NCBI GenBank assembly: GCA_039180025.1
Contig: JBCDDZ010000073.1
Location: 1 to 12,545, forward strand
Origin: Algisphaera sp039180025
GTDB lineage: Bacteria > Planctomycetota > Phycisphaerae > Phycisphaerales > Phycisphaeraceae
Direction of reading: 5' to 3'
DNA: 12,545 nucleotides
Positions 1-6,944 of the stretch are shown here, piece after piece. The notes under the pieces were generated by a model. The model saw only the letters and a list, made by a program, of their open reading frames with translations. It was not told the origin of the DNA and made no database searches. The position numbers and the translations under genes were made by a program. Within the stretch, counting starts at the first letter, position 1, and the number at the start of each line of letters is the position of its first letter.

Positions 1-1290
1 CGCCCGCACCGCCGCCGGCAGGCCCCGCACCGCCTTCTGATCCATCGCTTCCGCGTCCCGCCGGTCTCCCGCATCCCCCCGCTCCGGGGAGCTGGTCAGC
101 AGCGCCTCCGCCCACCGCCCCTCCACCAGGTTCCGCACCGCCCCCGCCGACGCCCCCAGCGACGGGTCCGCCAGCAGCTCGAAATACACCGCGTAGGCCC
201 GCTCCACCGCCGCCGCGTCCCCCGCCGCGTCACTTAGCAGCGTCCGGTGCAGCGCGTCGGTCACCAGCAGTCGGTCGTCCAGCCGCTCCCGCACCGCCGA
301 CCGCTTCCGCAGTTCCCGCAGCACCGCCGCCCGCCGCGCCGCCGGCTCCATCAGCGTCGCCCGCCCCAGCCACGCCGCCAACTGATCCGAATTCCAGCGC
401 GCCGTCGCCGCCCCCGGCTCCATCACCGCCCGCTGAAAATGACCCCGCGCCGCCGCCGCGTCCCCCCCCCGCCACGCCAACCGCCCCGCCAGCGACTCCG
501 CCCGCAGCCGAAGCCCGTCCGACCCCACCTCCCCGGCCAGGATCGGCCCCAGCCGCGCCTTCGCCCCGGCCCGCAGCCGGGCCCGCACCGCCTCCCCCGC
601 CCCCGGCCCCACCGCGTCCCGGTACGCCGGGTGGTCCGCCGGCAGCAGCGTCATCCAGTACCCCGCTACCGCCGCGTACCAGACCGTTTTCTGATCCCGG
701 TACTGGTCGAATATCCACGCCTCCAGCCCCAGATCGGCCAGCCGGTCACGCAGCACCCCGTCCCGCCGCAGCCGATCCTCCAGCGCCGCCAGCTCCGGCC
801 CGGCCTGCTCCAAATGCCCCCACGCCGCCGGCACCGCCTCGGCAAACGCCTCCCGCTGCGCCGCCGTCGGCAGCCCGAACTCCACGAACCCCCCCGCCGA
901 ACGCTGCACCCCCCCCAGATACCCCACCAGCAGCATCTCCGCCAGGTCCGTCCGCCACACCCCCCGCAGCGGATGCCCCGCCAACCCCGGCGACGCCAGC
1001 AGCGCCTCGACCCCCTGCCGCGCCGCCGACCACGCCTCGACCCGCGCCCCGGCCGATGCCCCCGGGTCCGCCGCCGCCGCCCGCCACTTCGCCACTTCGC
1101 GCAGCCGCTGCGACACCGCCGCCCCCCCGGGCATGCCTTCCACCAGCGCGTGCACCGCCGTGCCCGCAAACGGGTCCGTCCCCCCGACCTCCGCCGCCGC
1201 CGATCGGCCCGCCACGCCGAGCACCACCGCCGCGACCCCCACCGCCACCGTCCACCCCGAAAGCCCCGACACCGCCGAACGGCTCAGCAC
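1..1290 (-). CDS. secreted protein of unknown function, C-terminus cut by window edge
   Basis: A reading frame without stops runs on the minus strand from a GTG at 1290 to the left edge, 430 codons, with no stop inside the window. The predicted protein begins with a signal peptide: basic/Ser N-region, hydrophobic stretch WTVAVGVAAVVLGVAG, then RSAAA before EV, a good signal peptidase I site. The mature part is rich in Ala, Arg, Leu, Glu and Trp and looks helical. Around residues 265-290 the stretch ending GDAAAARGHFQRAV resembles a TPR helix pair, but no domain is clear. I chose GTG 1290 because GGCGG lies 6 nt upstream and because codons upstream (alternative starts TTG 1326 and GTG 1350, the latter with AGGA) lose the strong G/C third-position bias. 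It follows the second ExbD by 109 bp and is probably the last visible gene of that operon, so a periplasmic partner of the motor is a guess. The coding call is firm; the function is unknown. Confidence 0.8.
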   Translation of the reverse strand, partial: MLSRSAVSGLSGWTVAVGVAAVVLGVAGRSAAAEVGGTDPFAGTAVHALVEGMPGGAAVSQRLREVAKWRAAAADPGASAGARVEAWSAARQGVEALLASPGLAGHPLRGVWRTDLAEMLLVGYLGGVQRSAGGFVEFGLPTAAQREAFAEAVPAAWGHLEQAGPELAALEDRLRRDGVLRDRLADLGLEAWIFDQYRDQKTVWYAAVAGYWMTLLPADHPAYRDAVGPGAGEAVRARLRAGAKARLGPILAGEVGSDGLRLRAESLAGRLAWRGGDAAAARGHFQRAVMEPGAATARWNSDQLAAWLGRATLMEPAARRAAVLRELRKRSAVRERLDDRLLVTDALHRTLLSDAAGDAAAVERAYAVYFELLADPSLGASAGAVRNLVEGRWAEALLTSSPERGDAGDRRDAEAMDQKAVRGLPAAVRA

Positions 1291-1399
1291 CCCACCCCGC
1301 CGACACCGAAGATTGATTCCCTTCAAAACGACCCGTTCCTTCGCCCCCACTCAAATCCTACGTCACCATCACCCGATCCGTTCTCCCGGCCCGTGCCGC

Positions 1400-1972
1400 T
1401 CACGGCACCGCGTCGGCGAAGCTCACGTTCTCGTACGCCGCCGCCACCGCCGCGTTGAACGCCGCCACCACGTGCTGCCAGCGTACCCCCCGGCCCGGCT
1501 CGATCACCACCGGGTTGTCCGCGTCGTAGATCCCCTCCGGCGAGCCGCCCTCCGGATCGTAACGCAGCCGCGCCAGGTCCGCCGCCAGCTCCACGAACCC
1601 CCCGTACGCGATCGGGTTCTCCACCGGGCCCCGCTCGATCGACACCAGCGCATCGTCCGCGGGGTCCGACGTCAGCCGGATCACGATCTTCTCCGGCGGC
1701 AATTCGTCCAGCCTCGCCGGCGAACCCGGGCCCTGCGGCAGCCGCGCCGCCAGCACCCCCTCGTCCACCATGAAACTCGCCGTGACCACAAAATAAATCA
1801 GCAGTTGAAAGATCACGTCGATCATCGACGTCAGGTTCAGCTCGCCCACCCCGCCGCCGCTGCGCATCCCCCGGGTCCGCCGCCGCCGCGTTGGCGGGTG
1901 GTGCACCGTCGCCGATTCGCCGTCGCCGACAGAGCTCCAGGCCTCGGGTTGGATACGCTTGTCCGACATCAT
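1400..1972 (-). CDS. ExbD/TolR-family biopolymer transport protein (second copy)
   Basis: This is the peptidoglycan-side subunit of an ExbB/ExbD (TolQ/TolR) proton channel. It has one membrane helix with the family signature LNLTSMIDVIFQLLIYFVVT; the proton-carrying aspartate is Asp52. The periplasmic domain follows and includes a variable glycine/acidic stretch (DPEGGSPEGIYDADNP) not usual in short ExbDs. The cytoplasmic N-terminus is long, about 45 residues, with the basic run TRRRRTRG. At 190 aa it is longer than E. coli ExbD (141 aa). The start is ATG 1972 or ATG 1969, directly behind AAGGA; the TTG at 1975 is in frame but unnecessary. It lies 40 bp after the other ExbD gene in the same direction, so the two are surely co-transcribed. 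The two ExbDs differ clearly in sequence and may form a heterodimer inside the ExbB pore. ExbD versus TolR cannot be decided from sequence. Confidence 0.93.
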   Translation of the reverse strand: MMSDKRIQPEAWSSVGDGESATVHHPPTRRRRTRGMRSGGGVGELNLTSMIDVIFQLLIYFVVTASFMVDEGVLAARLPQGPGSPARLDELPPEKIVIRLTSDPADDALVSIERGPVENPIAYGGFVELAADLARLRYDPEGGSPEGIYDADNPVVIEPGRGVRWQHVVAAFNAAVAAAYENVSFADAVP

Positions 1973-2012
1973 CAAATTCCTTGGGCCGCCGACGCGACTG
2001 CGCCGATCCCGC

Positions 2013-2510
2013 TCACCGCCCCGGCTCGTCGGGCATATACGCCACCAGGTTCACCGTCTCGATCCCCGCCGCCCGCACCGCCCCCATGATCGGCTGCACC
2101 TGACCGTAATACACCGCCCCGTCCGCCCGCAGCAGCACCTCGATCTCCGGCTGCTCCGCCTTCGCCCGCCGCAGCGCCGCGGTGATCCCCGCCAGGTCCC
2201 CCACCTCGAACCGCGAGCCCGTCCCCGTGCCCACCTTCACGTACGCCGCCTCCCCCGTGTGCGACAGCGGAAACGCCGCCCGCCCCGCCCGCGTGAACGG
2301 CTGGGGCGCGATATTCACCACCACCCGGTCCACCTCGCCTAGCGGCCGCGTCTCGGGCTCCTCCACCCGTGGCAGGATCATGTCCACCGTCTCCTCCGAC
2401 ACGATGTTGTTCACCAACATAAAAAAAATAATCAGCAGAAACACCACGTCGATCAGCGGCGTGATGTTCATCCGGGGTGTTACCGCCCCGCGGCGTATCA
2501 CTTGCGACAT
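2013..2510 (-). CDS. ExbD/TolR-family biopolymer transport protein (first copy)
   Basis: A 165-residue ExbD-type subunit of the proton channel, close to the usual size. Residues 14-36 give the classic signature MNITPLIDVVFLLIIFFMLV with the essential aspartate at Asp21, followed by a periplasmic domain. The C-terminal part (EVLLRADGAVYYGQVQPIMGAVRAAGIETVNLVA) matches the conserved end of ExbD/TolR well. The ATG at 2510 is preceded by GAAGGG with 8 nt spacing. It sits 38 bp behind exbB and 40 bp ahead of the second exbD, the normal order for the motor. Many planctomycete ExbBD clusters have two ExbDs; that is from memory, not tested here. The helix contains an unbroken run of eight T in the coding strand (Ile-Phe-Phe codons), unusual in DNA this GC-rich, but the frame is intact. 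Confidence 0.95.
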   Translation of the reverse strand: MSQVIRRGAVTPRMNITPLIDVVFLLIIFFMLVNNIVSEETVDMILPRVEEPETRPLGEVDRVVVNIAPQPFTRAGRAAFPLSHTGEAAYVKVGTGTGSRFEVGDLAGITAALRRAKAEQPEIEVLLRADGAVYYGQVQPIMGAVRAAGIETVNLVAYMPDEPGR

Positions 2511-2548
2511 CTCAGCGACCCTTCACCGGCCCGGGCGAACCCCGAGCC

Positions 2549-3370
2549 CTACTCCTGCCCGTCCGTGCCCCCGCCCGATGCGGCCCGCTTCTTCCGCGGG
2601 CTAAACGGCTTGATGATCCGCTCCGCCGTGACCAGCCCTTCGGCCGTCACCGCGTCGATCTTGTTCCGCACCACCGCGTAGGCCGCCAACGCCGGGATCG
2701 CTACCACCAGCCCCCAGAACGTCGTCACCAGCGCCGTCGAGATCCCCGCCGCCAGGTCCACCGGGTCCGGGCTCCCCCCCGCGTCCACCAGCCGCTGGAA
2801 CGCCACGATCATCCCGTACACCGTCCCGAACAGCCCCACCATCGGCGCGATATTCCCCATCACGTTGAGCACCTCGATCGGCCGCAGGATCCGCGTCGCC
2901 TCCGCGTCGCCGGCCTCCTCCAGCGCCCGCTCCATCGCCCCGTACCCGTTACCCGCCTCGTTGAGCGCCGCGCTCGTGATCCGCCCCAAATAGCTCGGGT
3001 CGCGGTTCGCCAGCGCGATCGCCTCGCGGTACTGCTTCGCCGCCAACAGCTCCTCGAGCCGGCCCTGCGTCTGCTCCGGGATCAGGCTCTCCCGCCGGTA
3101 CCGCATCACGAACACCAGCGTCAGCCCCAGACTCACGAACGAACACACGATCAGCACCCAGATAATCGCCAACCCCAACAGATCCGAAGACCAGAAAAAC
3201 GCCGAGAAAAAACTCCCCCCCCCGGAAGCCCCCCCGGACACCACGGAAGCCACCCCTGAAGTTTCGCGAGCCACTCCCGCACCGCCGCCGCCGTCGCCCT
3301 GCGCGAACGCCGCGACGGCGCACAGCCCGCCCCCCAACGCCGCACCCAAACCAAGAGCCATACGTTTCAT
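2549..3370 (-). CDS. MotA/TolQ/ExbB proton channel family protein
   Basis: The channel-forming subunit of the ExbB/ExbD motor, an inner-membrane pentamer that turns proton flow into movement of a partner protein. It has 273 residues. Residues 1-23 are a signal peptide ending AFA before QGD, then a Gly/Ser/Val-rich periplasmic stretch (about 25-60). Helix 1 spans about 64-89, a cytoplasmic loop with Arg-Tyr-Arg-Arg follows, helix 2 is about 168-191 (GLFGTVYGM, Thr183), and helix 3 starts at GISTALVTT (209-217). Thr183 and Thr217 match the pore threonines of E. coli ExbB, but the glutamate of helix 3 (Glu176 in E. coli) is Thr212 here. I chose ATG 3370 because GGAG lies 5 nt upstream and the signal peptide starts there; the longer in-frame start at 3406 adds a non-matching leader. 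ExbD follows after 38 bp. The glycine-rich stretch is built from short DNA repeats also seen elsewhere in the window. Confidence 0.95.
   Translation of the reverse strand: MKRMALGLGAALGGGLCAVAAFAQGDGGGGAGVARETSGVASVVSGGASGGGSFFSAFFWSSDLLGLAIIWVLIVCSFVSLGLTLVFVMRYRRESLIPEQTQGRLEELLAAKQYREAIALANRDPSYLGRITSAALNEAGNGYGAMERALEEAGDAEATRILRPIEVLNVMGNIAPMVGLFGTVYGMIVAFQRLVDAGGSPDPVDLAAGISTALVTTFWGLVVAIPALAAYAVVRNKIDAVTAEGLVTAERIIKPFSPRKKRAASGGGTDGQE
3211..3262. repeat. short degenerate repeats within the ExbB periplasmic linker
   Basis: Four GGA/GAA cores preceded by C runs (near 3225, 3237, 3246 and 3258, steps 12, 9 and 12 bp) encode the Thr-Ser-Gly-Val-Ala-Ser-Val-Val-Ser-Gly-Gly stretch between signal peptide and first helix of ExbB. 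The units resemble those of the other two arrays in this window and have the same orientation, but no full 12-mer is identical. C-rich DNA could give part of this likeness by chance. Confidence 0.4.
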
Positions 3371-3475
3371 TGGATCTCCACGGTCGGCCTCAATCCCTAA
3401 ACCCACGCTCCCGGGCCCCCGGCCCTCTGCCGGCCCGTCACAGTCTATCCGCCGCCGCGGCGAGCAAAAACACCG

Positions 3476-4675
3476 CTACGGATTCGGCTCGTTCGTCACC
3501 AGCCACAAGTACTCGCCCCCGGTCCGCTGCGCGATCTCTTCGAGCAGCGTCGCCCGGACCTTGTTCCCCTGCGCATCGAGCGCCAGCCGGTCCAGGTCGT
3601 TGAACTCCAGCGTATTAATCACCGCCCGCCGCCGCGCCCGGCTCTGCACCGCCTCCAGGATCGCCGCCCGCTGCCGCTCGTAAGGCCCCCGCCCCGGGTT
3701 GTACAGGTTCTGCGACAGCAAAAAAATCAGCTCCGGCCGCAGCTCGAACGCTCGCTCCAGCGCCGGTACCGGCTCGCCGGGCCCGAAGTTCTCGACGTTC
3801 CCCGCCTCGGGCCGCAGCCACCGCAGCGTCCCCCCGATCGCGTCGCCCGTCGCCCGCTTCAATCCCCGCGGCGGCACCTCCTTCGTGCCCTGCCCGTCGA
3901 ACACGATCACGCTGAACCGCTGCTTCGGGCTCAGCGACCGCAGCGACTCCGCCAGCTCCGCCACGATCTGCGGGTAGTCCGCGATGATCGAGCCGTCCGC
4001 CTCCAGCACAAACACGATGTCCCGCGCGTTGCCCCCCGAGCCGAAAAACTCCGTGTCGAACTCCGCGGCGTCGGCCAGCGTCAGCTCGAACGACGGCGCC
4101 GCCGACAGCGACGGATCCCCCATCGCCGGCAGCTCCAGATCGATCTCAATATCCAGCGGCGACGCCTCGGGTGTCGGCGGCGGGGCCGGCACCGCCGCGG
4201 CCGTCGGCGGCGGGGTGTCCAGACGCTGCCGCGGCGTCACCACGAGCGGCCGCGCCCCGGGCGTCTCGCTCAGCCGCACCAACGGCACCACCACCTCGTC
4301 ATCGTCAAACACCTGCTTCACCGACCAGACCACAAAAAAACTCACCAGGATCAGCACCGCGTGCGCAAGCAACGAGATCAGCCACGGCACCGCCCGCGCC
4401 CCCCCGGCTTCCGCCGGGCCCGCCGGCGGCGCGGACGCCCGCGCCGCGGCCGCCGCCGCCGGATCGACCGCGTCGTCCCCGGAACCCTCCTCTTGTACCC
4501 CCCGAGCCTCCGCCTCCACGCCCGCCGCGGTCTCCGCCGTCGGCCCGGCGTCCGAGCCCAACTCCGCCAGATCCGCCGGCGCGAGCACCTCTTCGGGGCC
4601 GGGCCCGAGGAACCGCGACGCGTCTGCGTCTGGCACCGAGGAACCGTATTTTTCGGGGGGGTCGGTCGGGCCCAT
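3476..4675 (-). CDS. TonB/TolA-like single-pass membrane protein with degenerate VWA domain
   Basis: A 399-residue protein with energy-transducer architecture. Residues 1-96 are an acidic, Ala/Pro-rich cytoplasmic tail. One membrane helix spans about 97-119, starting Pro-Trp and containing Ser101-Leu-Leu-Ala-His105. TonB and TolA use the same Ser-x3-His spacing at the start of their helix to respond to ExbB/ExbD or TolQ/TolR. A Pro-rich linker (154-173) follows, then a VWA-like domain (about 220-395) instead of a TonB C-terminal domain. The metal site is degraded: the usual Asp-x-Ser-x-Ser reads Glu225-Ala-Asp-Gly-Ser229, and the later Ser-Asp is Ser-Gln322. It is clearly paralogous to the protein upstream (shared RATGxAI/V, GSxI and LRxL blocks). 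The start is ATG 4675, with GGAG 6 nt upstream; a GTG at 4705 is less likely. It lies 105 bp ahead of exbB. Role as the motor's mechanical partner is inference. Confidence 0.88.
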   Translation of the reverse strand: MGPTDPPEKYGSSVPDADASRFLGPGPEEVLAPADLAELGSDAGPTAETAAGVEAEARGVQEEGSGDDAVDPAAAAAARASAPPAGPAEAGGARAVPWLISLLAHAVLILVSFFVVWSVKQVFDDDEVVVPLVRLSETPGARPLVVTPRQRLDTPPPTAAAVPAPPPTPEASPLDIEIDLELPAMGDPSLSAAPSFELTLADAAEFDTEFFGSGGNARDIVFVLEADGSIIADYPQIVAELAESLRSLSPKQRFSVIVFDGQGTKEVPPRGLKRATGDAIGGTLRWLRPEAGNVENFGPGEPVPALERAFELRPELIFLLSQNLYNPGRGPYERQRAAILEAVQSRARRRAVINTLEFNDLDRLALDAQGNKVRATLLEEIAQRTGGEYLWLVTNEPNP

Positions 4676-4806
4676 CGTCAGCTCCAGCGGGCGGCGCGGC
4701 CTCACACCACGCCGCGCCCCTCACCGAGCCATTGAACCCGACCCGCTCCACGCGGGCAACCGGCCCGCCCGCCCCGAGGCCCGGGCGATACCTCGCTTTG
4801 CCGGGC

Positions 4807-5925
4807 TTATTCCTCGCCGATCATGTCCGCTTCGGAGATATACCGGTGCGTCCCGCCGCTGAGCGCCGCGATCATCTCCAGCGTCCCCCGCCGGGTCGGC
4901 CCCGCCATCGGGTCCGGGCGGCGGAGCTGGGCCGTGTGGAACACCACCCCGGTCGTGTTCGCCGTGTCGATCAGCGTGGTCAGCCGGGCCCGGCGGGCGT
5001 CGGCGCGGTCGCCCGCGGGGATCAGCCCGTCGCTGAGCAGCACCACCGCGTCGGGGGCGTATGCCAGCGCCCGCCGCATGGCCGCGTCCACCGTCGGCGG
5101 GCCCGACGCGATCACCCGCCCCGACGCCGGGTCGATCCACTGCACCGTCTGCGTCACCGCCCCGCCCGTCGCCCGGGTCATCCCCAAGGGCGGCGCTTCG
5201 AGCACCCGGTCGCCGGCGAAAAAGATCACCGCGTAGGACTGCTCGGGCCGCAGCCCCGTGAGCGCCCGCTGCAACTCAGCCAGCACGAACGGCATCGTGT
5301 CGATCAGCGAGCCCGACGCATCAATTAAATACACCACCCGGGTCGCCCCCGGCAGGCCGTAGACCCGGCCGAACGCCGCGTGCCGCGACTCCGCCGCCGC
5401 CGGCAGCTCCCGGGGCCAAACCCCGCCCGCTTCCGGGATCGCGAGCATCGGCGCCGCCGACGGGGCCGACTGTGGCGCTTCTTCCGCTTCTGCCGCTTCT
5501 TCAACCGCCGCGGCCGTGGCTACGGGGAGGGCCGCGGGGGCCGTGTCTTCCGTGACCCGCGTGGTCGCCCGCGGGATCGGCGACGCCCGGGTGATCGGCC
5601 AATCGATCGCCTCCGCCCCCGCCTTATCCGGCAAGGTCTCCGCTCCCGGCCGCGTGGCCGCCGCCGTGCCGAGGCCGGCCGTCGTCGCCCCGCCCAGCCC
5701 CGCGGCGGCTTTGCCCGTGACCGATGCCGAGGCGCTCTGCTGGGGCTCGCTGCCGATCATGGTCCAGACCACCAGCCCCGCGGCCGCCAGCAGCAGCAAG
5801 TGCATCGCCGCGGTACGCGCCCGGGTCGAATTCCACGCCGCCGGCGCGGTCGAACCCGCGGGCTCCGCCGCCGAACCTTGATCCTTCGTCACACCCCGGG
5901 GCACCGGCAAAACAGGCTTAGACAT
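4807..5925 (-). CDS. VWA domain-containing single-pass membrane protein, intact MIDAS
   Basis: A 372-residue protein, first gene of the minus-strand cluster. A 37-residue cytoplasmic tail leads into one membrane helix (about 39-57) whose first turn reads Thr38-Ala-Ala-Met-His42, the same spacing as the TonB/TolA Ser-x3-His motif. A long Ala/Thr/Pro/Glu linker (58-195) should span periplasmic space. The VWA domain (about 196-365) has a complete metal-ion-dependent adhesion site start, Asp202-Ala-Ser-Gly-Ser206, and the later Ser-Asp299-Gly. VWA domains bind protein ligands through a divalent metal; no ligand can be named here. I start at ATG 5925, where GAGGA lies upstream at a rather long spacing; the in-frame GTG at 5958 adds codons with poor G/C third bases. 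It is 131 bp from the next gene, its degenerate paralogue. Plus-strand C excess is weaker across this gene than in its neighbours. Confidence 0.9.
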   Translation of the reverse strand: MSKPVLPVPRGVTKDQGSAAEPAGSTAPAAWNSTRARTAAMHLLLLAAAGLVVWTMIGSEPQQSASASVTGKAAAGLGGATTAGLGTAAATRPGAETLPDKAGAEAIDWPITRASPIPRATTRVTEDTAPAALPVATAAAVEEAAEAEEAPQSAPSAAPMLAIPEAGGVWPRELPAAAESRHAAFGRVYGLPGATRVVYLIDASGSLIDTMPFVLAELQRALTGLRPEQSYAVIFFAGDRVLEAPPLGMTRATGGAVTQTVQWIDPASGRVIASGPPTVDAAMRRALAYAPDAVVLLSDGLIPAGDRADARRARLTTLIDTANTTGVVFHTAQLRRPDPMAGPTRRGTLEMIAALSGGTHRYISEADMIGEE

Positions 5926-6324
5926 GAAACTCACTTTCCTCAAAACACGGACAGACACGACGGCTCTCTCACAGATCGGCCAACCGCCCCCCTCGACCCA
6001 CAGAGATTCTTCCCACCCCCCCCCGGAACTACCCCCGGAACCACCCCTGGAACACCCCCCGAATACCCTCCGAATACCCCCGGAATCGCTCCCGGAGTTG
6101 CCCCCGGAGTTGCGCTGGCGTTGCCTTCGAGTTGTCTCCGGAATCGCCTCAGGGTTGCCTCCGCGCCACGCCCCACCCCGCCCCTTGGACCACCCGCGAC
6201 GACTTTCTTCTGCGTGACGGGCACGCTAAACTTTGGCCGCTTGAAGGCTCGTCCCCGTTTACCCCGGCTACGCTGCTTTCCCCCGCTGCCCTACCTCCCG
6301 ACCCGCCACCCCCAGGCGACCACG
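5926..6324. other. divergent intergenic region, 399 bp, no gene found
   Basis: This gap separates the minus-strand VWA/ExbBD cluster from the plus-strand DinB/TANGO2 group and must hold the promoters of at least one of them. Its middle (about 6021-6165) is a degenerate 11-12 bp tandem repeat, listed separately. The part next to the VWA gene (5930-6015) is less GC-rich than its surroundings. On the plus strand TAAACT at 6227-6232, with TTCTTC 16 bp upstream, is a weak promoter-like pair for the DinB gene; I see no good match on the minus strand. The frames crossing the gap have Pro/Arg- or Gly-rich translations and no family resemblance, so I do not call a gene. No tRNA-like fold is visible. 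Confidence 0.6.
6021..6165. repeat. degenerate 11-12 bp tandem repeat, about 12 units
   Basis: On the plus strand the units follow the pattern (T/C)(A/G)CCCCCGGAA(C/T), for example TACCCCCGGAAC at 6030-6041 and TACCCCCGGAAT at 6075-6086. Aligning on the GA core gives steps of 12, 12, 12, 11, 11, 12, 12, 11, 11, 12 and 12 bp. Units drift from GGAAC through GAATAC to GGAGTTG and GGGTTG, so the array looks old and diverged. The period is too short for CRISPR, and there are no spacers. It lies in the divergent promoter gap. The step is close to one DNA helical turn, so bent DNA or repeated protein binding is possible, but a simple slippage product is equally possible. Confidence 0.75.
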
Positions 6325-6906
6325 ATGACCCACCCCACCGCCGCCGACCCCGCCGCCGGGACCCCCGCCGCCCCGCCCCGGCCCGACCGCGTCGCCCCGC
6401 TGCGCGAAGTCCTCGATCAGCTCAGCCGACTGGTCCAGCAGCTCGACCCGCCGCGCTACAACACCAAGCCCGTCACTACTTACGGCGGCAGCGTCGGCGG
6501 CCACGTCCGCCACTGCCTCGACCACGTCAGCGCCCTGCTCTGCGGCACCCGCGGCGAGCCGATCGACTACGAAGCCCGCCAGCGCGGCTCCGACATCGAA
6601 ACCTGCCCCCACGCCGCCCTCGAACAACTCGGCCGCCTCGACGCGGCCCTCGCGGACCTCGACCCCCACGCCAACCCCCCCGTCACCGCGGTGCTCATGC
6701 TCTCGCCCCACGCCCCGCTGCTCCGCACCGAGTCCACCCTCGACCGCGAACTCGCTTTCGTCCTCAACCACACCATCCACCACCACGCCATGATCGCCGG
6801 CATGGCCAAGGCCCTCGACGTCCCGGTCCCCGACGGCTTCGGCATGGCCCCGGGTACGCTCCAACACCAGCAGAACCAGAACGCCGCCGCCCCGACCCCC
6901 GCCTGA
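6325..6906 (+). CDS. DinB-like family metal-dependent protein
   Basis: A 193-residue protein resembling the DinB/YfiT-like four-helix-bundle superfamily, whose members bind a divalent metal through three histidines. The candidate ligands are visible: His60/His63 in GGHVRHCLDH at the end of the first helix region, and His149 with His153 in NHTIHHHAMI near the C-terminus. Some DinB-like enzymes are thiol-dependent transferases (bacillithiol, mycothiol or glutathione); nothing here identifies the substrate. The first 22 and last 25 residues are Ala/Pro/Gln-rich and probably disordered. No signal peptide or membrane helix is seen, so it should be cytoplasmic. The start is ATG 6325; only a weak AGGCGA lies upstream. 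The TANGO2-like gene begins 38 bp after its stop, so the two are probably co-transcribed. The in-frame extension upstream to 5380 is antisense to the VWA gene and is not coding. Confidence 0.85.
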   Translation: MTHPTAADPAAGTPAAPPRPDRVAPLREVLDQLSRLVQQLDPPRYNTKPVTTYGGSVGGHVRHCLDHVSALLCGTRGEPIDYEARQRGSDIETCPHAALEQLGRLDAALADLDPHANPPVTAVLMLSPHAPLLRTESTLDRELAFVLNHTIHHHAMIAGMAKALDVPVPDGFGMAPGTLQHQQNQNAAAPTPA

Positions 6907-6944
6907 ACCCGTCGCCCCCCGCCCGCTCCCCCTGCCTACCGATC

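Noticed and set aside
247..1458. 403-codon plus-strand open frame
   Set aside because: Its codons lie exactly opposite those of the secreted minus-strand protein; the product is nearly all Arg, Pro, His and Gln with no domain, while the minus frame gives a signal peptide and balanced composition.
2418..2428. T8 run in exbD and similar T runs in exbB and the VWA gene as programmed frameshift sites
   Set aside because: The reading frames are intact on both sides and encode the expected membrane helices; the runs reflect Phe codons.
4752..4806. Possible terminators between the two VWA genes (GCGGGC/GCCCGC at 4752-4768; GCCCGG/CCGGGC at 4779-4806)
   Set aside because: Six-base GC stems are expected by chance in DNA of this composition, no T run follows, and the genes seem to share one transcript.
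6021..6165. Possible CRISPR array
   Set aside because: Period of 11-12 bp, no spacers and degenerate units.
5380..6324. Upstream extension of the DinB-like gene
   Set aside because: The extension is antisense to the VWA gene and crosses the repeat array; the DinB-like similarity begins only after ATG 6325.
6132..6944. Upstream extension of the TANGO2-like gene
   Set aside because: The family needs Met-Cys at the N-terminus, which occurs at 6945; the extension overlaps the DinB gene in another frame.
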